Of a stretch of 64,000 nucleotides of DNA, positions 58,005 to 64,000 are shown one piece after another (the first letter of the stretch is position 1; the number at the start of each line of letters is the position of its first letter). The stretch is from Candidatus Bipolaricaulota bacterium (GTDB taxonomy: Bacteria; Bipolaricaulota; Bipolaricaulia; M55B111). The DNA lies in assembly GCA_021735245.1 (NCBI GenBank), contig JAIPHJ010000008.1, positions 1 through 64,000 of the forward strand. The letters run 5' to 3'. The notes beneath the pieces were generated by a model. It was not told the origin of the DNA. It saw only the letters and a list, made by a program, of their open reading frames with translations, and searched no databases. Position numbers and translations under genes: made by a program.

Positions 58005-58709
58005 ATGGACAAGAAAATACTGGTTGTCGACGACGATAAAGAGCTCGTGGATTTCCTCGAAGATTATCTTGAAAAAGACGGGTACTCCGTCACGGGAGCC
58101 TACAACGGGAAAGAAGCTCTCCAGTTATTTAGAAAGCGTGAGTTTGACCTGGTCGTCCTGGATCTCATGCTACCGGAGATGGACGGTTACAACGTATGTA
58201 AAAGGATGAGGCGCGATTCGGAAGTACCCATAGTTATGCTTACCGCGAAAACGGCCGATGAAGAAAAGATAAAAGGTCTCGATCTTGGAGCGGACGATTA
58301 CGTGACGAAGCCGTTTAATCCGGGAGAACTACTGGCCAGGATCAGAGCCTCGCTCAGGAGAGTCGAGAATGAAGATCAGCCAAAAGAACTCACTTACGGG
58401 GACCTTACCGTCAATTTTTCGAGAAAAGAGGTCCTACTGGACAACGAACCTGTAGACATTACCCCGACTGAGTTCAAAATACTGGCGGCCCTGGTCAAAG
58501 AACCGGACAAGGTATTTTCGAGAACTCAGCTTATCCATGCCGCCCTGGGCTTCGGGTACGAAAGCTTCGAGAGGACAATCGATGTGCATATCAAACACCT
58601 GAGGGACAAGATCGAACCGGATCCCCAGGATCCCAGTTATATAAAGACCGTCTTCGGTATGGGTTATAAGTTCGATTCCAGAGGGAAAGAAGGAGGTAGC
58701 GAAACATGA
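58005..58709 (+). CDS. OmpR/PhoP-family response regulator
   Basis: receiver (LVVLDLMLPEMDG) and wHTH (DVHIKHLRDKIEPDP). Confidence 0.93.
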   Translation: MDKKILVVDDDKELVDFLEDYLEKDGYSVTGAYNGKEALQLFRKREFDLVVLDLMLPEMDGYNVCKRMRRDSEVPIVMLTAKTADEEKIKGLDLGADDYVTKPFNPGELLARIRASLRRVENEDQPKELTYGDLTVNFSRKEVLLDNEPVDITPTEFKILAALVKEPDKVFSRTQLIHAALGFGYESFERTIDVHIKHLRDKIEPDPQDPSYIKTVFGMGYKFDSRGKEGGSET

Positions 58710-60082
58710 TTTACAGCATTCGCTGGAAGTTGCTTGTGGGGTTCATCCTTATCGTGGCGGTTGCAATAGGTACGGTAGCTTTTGTTGCTAACCGGACCGC
58801 CACCCGGGAGTTCGACCGGTACATAACCCAGGACCAGGCGTTAAAATACCAGCGGCTCTCGCTAATGTTGTCCAGTTATTACGAACAGACCGGAAGCTGG
58901 GAAGGTGTACAGAAACTAATTGACAGAATAAGTAAGACTTATCAGAATCGAATCGTTCTCACAGGTGTCGAGGGAAGCGTGGTTGCTGATACCGCCGGTT
59001 TAACAGGTAGTTCCTCTCAGGATGCATTGAACCTGAAGATAGCGACCCTGGGAGAAGCGAATAACCCAAGCGGGTTCCTTTATCTCAAGGATAGAAAACG
59101 ATCGGAACTGGAAAAGATCTTTCTTTCTTCGGTCAACGAGTCTATTACCTTTGCGGCAATTATCTCCGTTCTGGCGGCAGTATTTCTTACTCTAATATAT
59201 TCAAGAAGGACGTTAAAGCCGATTAATGATATTACCTCGGCCGCCGAGAGGATAGAACGCGGTAATCTGGACCAGGAAGTAAAGGTAAAGTCACGGGACG
59301 AAGTGGGAAAGCTTGCCTCCGCCTTCAATTCCATGGCGGAGGAGTTGAAGAAACAGGAAAGGTTGAGGAAAGATATGGTCAGCGACGTAGCCCACGAGTT
59401 GAGAAGCCCTCTAACCAAGATTCACGGTTACCTGAAAGCGATAAAGGAGGGAACGATGGAAGCCAATGAAAAAGCAATCGATTCGCTTTACAGGAATTCC
59501 AAGTTGTTAAAGAGACTGGTTGATGATCTCCAAGACCTGGCGATGGCGGAGGCTGGCAAGCTAAACCTCGAGAAGCAACCTATCCTTTTAAGCGATATAA
59601 TCTCTAAAGCCAAAGAATCAATTCACCTCAGGCTGGAAGAAGGAAACCTTGAGTTAAATGTGGGCTCTAACGGCAAGGTACTTTTAAACGTGGATCCCGA
59701 CAGGATACACCAGGTACTGCAAAATCTCCTTGAAAACGCAATTATCCATAGCCCCGAGGGAGGAACGATACAATTAGGTACCGAACTCACCGACGATCAA
59801 GTTGAGATCAGTATTTCCGATGAAGGTGAAGGAATTCCGAAAGAGGATCTACCGCACGTATTTGATAGATTTTACCGGGTGGATCGGTCTCGCTCGCGGA
59901 CTACCGGAGGAACGGGATTAGGACTAACTATCTCGAAAGAATTGGTCGAGGCTCACGGTGGAAAAATTGATGTCAGAAGCGAAGAAGGCGAAGGTTCTAC
60001 CTTCACTGTAACCCTGCCTTACAAAGAAAAGGGGAGGGTTGCCGATAATCTGCCGCGAAACTGGGATAACCCTAACCAGTAG
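58706..60082 (+). CDS. HAMP-domain sensor histidine kinase
   Basis: VAHELRSPLTKIH, DEGEGIPKEDLPHVFDRFYRVD, GLGLTISKELV. Confidence 0.93.
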   Translation: MIYSIRWKLLVGFILIVAVAIGTVAFVANRTATREFDRYITQDQALKYQRLSLMLSSYYEQTGSWEGVQKLIDRISKTYQNRIVLTGVEGSVVADTAGLTGSSSQDALNLKIATLGEANNPSGFLYLKDRKRSELEKIFLSSVNESITFAAIISVLAAVFLTLIYSRRTLKPINDITSAAERIERGNLDQEVKVKSRDEVGKLASAFNSMAEELKKQERLRKDMVSDVAHELRSPLTKIHGYLKAIKEGTMEANEKAIDSLYRNSKLLKRLVDDLQDLAMAEAGKLNLEKQPILLSDIISKAKESIHLRLEEGNLELNVGSNGKVLLNVDPDRIHQVLQNLLENAIIHSPEGGTIQLGTELTDDQVEISISDEGEGIPKEDLPHVFDRFYRVDRSRSRTTGGTGLGLTISKELVEAHGGKIDVRSEEGEGSTFTVTLPYKEKGRVADNLPRNWDNPNQ

Positions 60083-60169
60083 ATTTTGAACCCGATGAAA
60101 AGGCTCTTCTCAGAATCCTTTTATCCTCTTGTTTCTATTAAATATAACCCTATTCTTATTTTTTAGGGG

Positions 60170-60913
60170 GTGATTTTGGTGAAATATACCCGTAAAGGAA
60201 ATGATTTAGTCAGCTATATGACAGCTAGCCTTCTGTTTCTACTGCTTTTCGCCACCCTCGCTATTCCAGTCCACGCTGATCAAGAAGAGAAGCAAAGTTC
60301 CACTGTAGCTATAGTAAACGGGGAAGAGATTACTAAAAGAAGCCTGGCGAGAAGGGCAGTGATCCAGCGGATACTTTTGGCTTTAAAAGGAGTACCGGAG
60401 TTCGCGAAATTTTTAATGAAGACCAAAGAAGGCCAAAGGGCCCTGGATGCTTACAGAAGCCACGTGATAGAAAAGTTGATCGAAGAAGAACTCATCCTCC
60501 AGAAAGCAGAATCCCGGGGGATCGAGGTAAAGGACCGAGAAATTGAAAACAGGTTGACAACCATAATTAACAGAACGAAGGAAGTTAAAAATAAAGAGGA
60601 ACTAATAGAGAAATTAAAGAAAGACCAGAGAACGCTCGAGGACCTCAAGGAAGAAATCCGTCGGAAAATTGTTAGGGAAAAACTCAGACGGGAAGTCGTT
60701 GGAAAGGTAAATGTAAGTGAATCGGAAATCCGTAATCATTACGAAAAAAACAAGGATTCTTTCCGGGGCAAAGACGGTGAAGTAAAACCCCTTGCAGAAG
60801 AAAAAGACCATATCCGAGAAAAGTTAAGGGAAGATAAGAAAGAAGCTCGTTGGAAAGAATGGCTGACAAAAGTTAAAAAGGAGGCGAAAATAGTCAGGGA
60901 TCTAAGAGATTGA
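60170..60913 (+). CDS. SurA N-domain-like secreted chaperone
   Basis: signal peptide, VAIVNGEEITKRSLARRAV, LIEEELILQKAESRGIEVKDREIENRL. Confidence 0.75.
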   Translation: MILVKYTRKGNDLVSYMTASLLFLLLFATLAIPVHADQEEKQSSTVAIVNGEEITKRSLARRAVIQRILLALKGVPEFAKFLMKTKEGQRALDAYRSHVIEKLIEEELILQKAESRGIEVKDREIENRLTTIINRTKEVKNKEELIEKLKKDQRTLEDLKEEIRRKIVREKLRREVVGKVNVSESEIRNHYEKNKDSFRGKDGEVKPLAEEKDHIREKLREDKKEARWKEWLTKVKKEAKIVRDLRD

Positions 60914-61141
60914 CTGTTAAGGACCTGAAATCCAGCACACCCTTCAATGGAGCCTCCTTTCTAGGGCTTTCTTTATTAACTTTTTTCTCTTCCAAAAACA
61001 ATTATCTACCCAAATCCTTCCAGACCTCTATTTTGTTAATAAGATTTTAAAATTGACTTTCTAAATTATAAGCGATCAGAGTTCGGGGAAGTGAAGTCCA
61101 ACGATCAATTTACCCTATAACTTTAACAGGGAGGTAAAAAG

Positions 61142-61483
61142 ATGGAAGTCGAATTCAGAGTCAACTCGGACCATTTAGGTTGGGACGACCCCGCAATAGA
61201 GCCGGCGATACAGGAATACACCAGCCCTCTCTGGCCCTTTGGCAGGAGGGAAAAGGCTCAGGCAGTACTTGAGGAAAAACAGAAGGAGTTGCTGGAAAAG
61301 CACGGGATAGAGGAGGACTCGTCGCTCGGTGTAACCGTTCTTAAAGTCGATGGAGTGGAAACAGAAGAAGAGGCTTGGGAAGTAATTAAATCCTTCCAGG
61401 AAGATATCGACAAATTGTACCGGGAAGAGTTCGGACTGGATGAACCTCTCGAAGTTGCAATTAGAGAAAGAGCGAGGGCTTAG
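61142..61483 (+). CDS. Hypothetical protein
   Basis: 113 aa; good RBS (agggaggtaaaaag). Confidence 0.55.
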   Translation: MEVEFRVNSDHLGWDDPAIEPAIQEYTSPLWPFGRREKAQAVLEEKQKELLEKHGIEEDSSLGVTVLKVDGVETEEEAWEVIKSFQEDIDKLYREEFGLDEPLEVAIRERARA

Positions 61484-61522
61484 GGTTACCTCCACAGAAC
61501 ATTCCTAAATAATAAACGCCTT

Positions 61523-61993
61523 ATGAGGTGGCTCGTGAAGCTTAAGGAAAGGATTCCATTCCCTGGAGGAGATGGTGTCGGAACTGAGGAGCAACAAGGT
61601 AGAGTTCGTCTCCTGGGTAAGTTAGAGGACCTTGAATCTTTTGAAGTTTCCGACTTCAATAAACTGTTCAAGGCCGCCGCAATCAAACTAGAGAACCGAG
61701 TGGATAATGGATCCGTCTTTCTAGGAGATGAGATCGCTCGTAATGTAAACAAGGAAGACCTTCTGGAACAACACCTTTCTTATCGGGTGGAGGTGTCTGA
61801 AGAAGAAAGTAGTCTTCTAAAAGAGACAACTACGGTTAAAATCATCCATGTCATCCTTAGAGCTCAGCCCAACGATGCCATTGAGATAAACGGTCCCCAT
61901 GATATCTCCTCCCGCTACAAAGAAGCTCTTAAGGACGCATTCAACGAAATCACTGGTGAGAACATAACCTTCCAGGATATAGTAAAGGACTGA
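61523..61993 (+). CDS. Hypothetical protein
   Basis: 156 aa, same strand as neighbours. Confidence 0.5.
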   Translation: MRWLVKLKERIPFPGGDGVGTEEQQGRVRLLGKLEDLESFEVSDFNKLFKAAAIKLENRVDNGSVFLGDEIARNVNKEDLLEQHLSYRVEVSEEESSLLKETTTVKIIHVILRAQPNDAIEINGPHDISSRYKEALKDAFNEITGENITFQDIVKD

Positions 61994-62003
61994 GACATCC
62001 TTC

Positions 62004-62609
62004 ATGTCAAAGAGTTGTGTAATAGAAAGTGAACAACTTTGTTTTAAGCCGCTGGAGCGGAGGTACCTCGACCGCTACATAAGCTGGCTAAACGATCCCA
62101 GGTTAAATCGCCACCTGGGTCCTATTACTGGTTCTCTATTTACCAAAGAGAAGGGCGAAGAGTGGTACAACCGGATGAAGGAACAAAATGACAAGCGTAT
62201 TTTCTCATTCCACCCCAAGGAAGGAGAAGTCGAGCCAATAGGTTACTGCGGTCTCTACCAAATAGATCACAGACACGAGAGGGCGACGATCCAGGTAATT
62301 ATTGGAGAAGAAGAGTATAGAGGACGAGGTTTCGGAACGGAGATAACGAGACTTCTGCTTGACTATGGCTTTTCTCTGCTTAGCCTCGACTCAGTCAGTT
62401 TGTCCTTCATGGAGACCAACAGTAAGGCCCGGCGGGTTCCCAAGAAACTCGGGTTCCGAGAGGCGGGTAGGTTGAGAAACTACTGGAATGTCGACGGAAA
62501 GTACTATGACAGGATATTGATGGATATCACTAGAGAAGAGTTCTACGAAGAGAACGAGGCACAAATTGCCGATAACTACCTTCAAATCGAGACCAAAATT
62601 AAGGGGTGA
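62004..62609 (+). CDS. GNAT-family acetyltransferase (RimJ/RimL-like)
   Basis: LEIGEEEYRGRGFGTEI-type acetyl-CoA motif (VIIGEEEYRGRGFGTEITRLLLDYGF), NSKARRVPKKLGFREAGRLRNYW. Confidence 0.88.
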   Translation: MSKSCVIESEQLCFKPLERRYLDRYISWLNDPRLNRHLGPITGSLFTKEKGEEWYNRMKEQNDKRIFSFHPKEGEVEPIGYCGLYQIDHRHERATIQVIIGEEEYRGRGFGTEITRLLLDYGFSLLSLDSVSLSFMETNSKARRVPKKLGFREAGRLRNYWNVDGKYYDRILMDITREEFYEENEAQIADNYLQIETKIKG

Positions 62610-63163
62610 TTGATTTGGCAAAAGCGGACGAATCGGACAAAAATTTGTGGCTACAGAGAGGAAAACTCTCCCTGTACGCAATAGTTGCTGCGGGGATAGG
62701 GTTCCTTGTTGGTCTGTATATTGTCGCTCCCATGATGCCAAAAACGGCGGCTTACGTGCCCGATGCGGTAAAGAAAATGGAAACGGATGTGGTCGGTTTT
62801 ACCAATCCCGGAAACGGAGAGTTATTACTTCCGGTAAAATTAACCGAGGAAGAAGACGCAGTGGATAAGGGGTTGAACAGTATCGGATCAGAAGCGTGGG
62901 GGAATACTTATCTACTTTTCGACGAGGGAGACGTGACTTCATGGGGGGGAGATTTCGACGTAAGTAAGATAAAGGCTTCCCTCTCTTTTGCAGGAATGAA
63001 CGGTGAAGGTGAAGTAGTAGAAGTTAAAGAAGCTGAGGTAGGTGACGAAGAAGTTGAAATAGAGAGCGACCACCGGTGGGTGCTAATCATGAAAACAGAG
63101 GTTATGAATGAGTACGGTATAAAAGCTGGCTCGAAACTCATGACGAATACTCTGCCTGATTAG
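62606..63163 (+). CDS. Hypothetical single-TM protein
   Basis: 185 aa, start overlaps the stop of the GNAT gene. Confidence 0.6.
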   Translation: MIDLAKADESDKNLWLQRGKLSLYAIVAAGIGFLVGLYIVAPMMPKTAAYVPDAVKKMETDVVGFTNPGNGELLLPVKLTEEEDAVDKGLNSIGSEAWGNTYLLFDEGDVTSWGGDFDVSKIKASLSFAGMNGEGEVVEVKEAEVGDEEVEIESDHRWVLIMKTEVMNEYGIKAGSKLMTNTLPD

Positions 63164-63211
63164 TAGTAAAAAATCTTTAAACTAACCCGTGGGTTAGATC
63201 CCACAATCCCT

Positions 63212-63255
63212 GAGCAGGCTGCCTCGGATCGTTTCGGGGCAGTCTGCTATCTCTT
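63212..63255 (+). terminator. Rho-independent terminator-like hairpin
   Basis: gagcaggctgcc...ggggcagtctgctatctcttt. Confidence 0.65.
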
Positions 63256-63260
63256 TATAT

Positions 63261-63473
63261 TTATTCAGCAAAACTTCCGGTCTTCACAAATACCGCGTGG
63301 CAATCTCCCTGCTCGGCCAGGTCTTGGCAGTCTTCGCAAACCTCTTCAGGTTCGCCGTAGGACTTGTCGATTCGTTTTTCTGAATTTTCTAAAGCATCGC
63401 CCTCGCCCATTTCTTCTAAATGTTCCCGACAGAAGTGGTAACGATCTTTTTCTTCTTCCAATTTTACATACAT
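63261..63473 (-). CDS. Small cysteine-containing hypothetical protein
   Basis: 70 aa; CREHL..., VCEDCQDLAEQGDCHAVF. Confidence 0.45.
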   Translation of the reverse strand: MYVKLEEEKDRYHFCREHLEEMGEGDALENSEKRIDKSYGEPEEVCEDCQDLAEQGDCHAVFVKTGSFAE

Positions 63474-64000
63474 TTGGCTTTACCTCCTACCTGATCAATT
63501 TTTGTTTATGTGCTCTCGCAAGAAAAATAAGAAGTGATTGTTAAAGTCTTATTAACGATTATCTTCTCACGGAGATGGGGATAACCTCGTTTAAAGGCAT
63601 CTGCTCGAGATTAATATTAAGATTTTATCAATCTCACAACCTTCTATTTGAGGTGACCTGAATCCCATAGAATTTAAATAATTCCCCACTCTAACTACCC
63701 GTAGAACCAGTAAGTAAAAAGAAAGAAAGGGGTGAAACCAACGGGTTGGGTTAAGATTGCAGCCCGGCGCTCGGAGGACTTTGCTGAAAATTATAAGGCA
63801 GTAGCAAATCCTCAAAAGATCAGTTCAGGATAGAATATGGTTTGTAAAAATAATATCTCTACCAGAAAGAATAAGCCGGAGAAGAGGTATGGAAGAATTG
63901 TAAAACCGTTGATACTGTAGTTTTTAGGTTGACAGTCGAAAAAGTTTGTCGAGAAAGACGCTATCGATAATAAAAGGATCAGTTTTTTGTCAAAAAGGTA

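Noticed and set aside
1-64000. CRISPR array or tRNA/rRNA genes
   Set aside because: No regular spacer-repeat arrays, T-loop GTTCRANNC in cloverleaf context, or rRNA motifs seen by eye; a tRNAscan or barrnap run would be decisive.

Overview
The window is a bacterial chromosome segment with dense, mostly operonic coding and no rRNA, tRNA or CRISPR array that I could find. Phylum is not assigned. Main blocks: a sugar ABC operon with a phosphodiester-glycosidase-like protein and a nucleotidyltransferase-phosphohexomutase fusion (0.3-8.8 kb); a phosphonate-type ABC operon (9.9-13.7 kb); a second sugar ABC operon with a glycoside hydrolase (14.4-18.7 kb); an Mrp/Mbh-type antiporter cassette with a DUF4040-periplasmic-binding-domain fusion (19.1-23.6 kb); a GGDEF/EAL protein and a c-di-GMP-I-like riboswitch ahead of a secreted protein (24.8-31.7 kb); MscS/CorA genes; a 1066-aa surface protein; an arsenic cluster (41.6-46.7 kb); a Pat-like acetyltransferase; and two OmpR-type two-component systems (52.7-54.8 and 58.0-60.1 kb). 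The strongest non-coding observations are: (i) two matching promoters flanking the first two-component system, each with CACA motifs phased at 11 bp and ending 13 bp before the -10; (ii) a riboswitch with what looks like a duplicated 5' half; (iii) a dispersed family of transposase-less palindromic elements with IS200/IS605-like right ends, one interrupted by another inverted-repeat element; (iv) serine-recombinase remnants with near-identical direct repeats bracketing an AT-rich orphan gene; (v) strong hairpins directly after the binding-protein gene in all three ABC operons. All calls come from reading the sequence and the ORF track; no searches were run.
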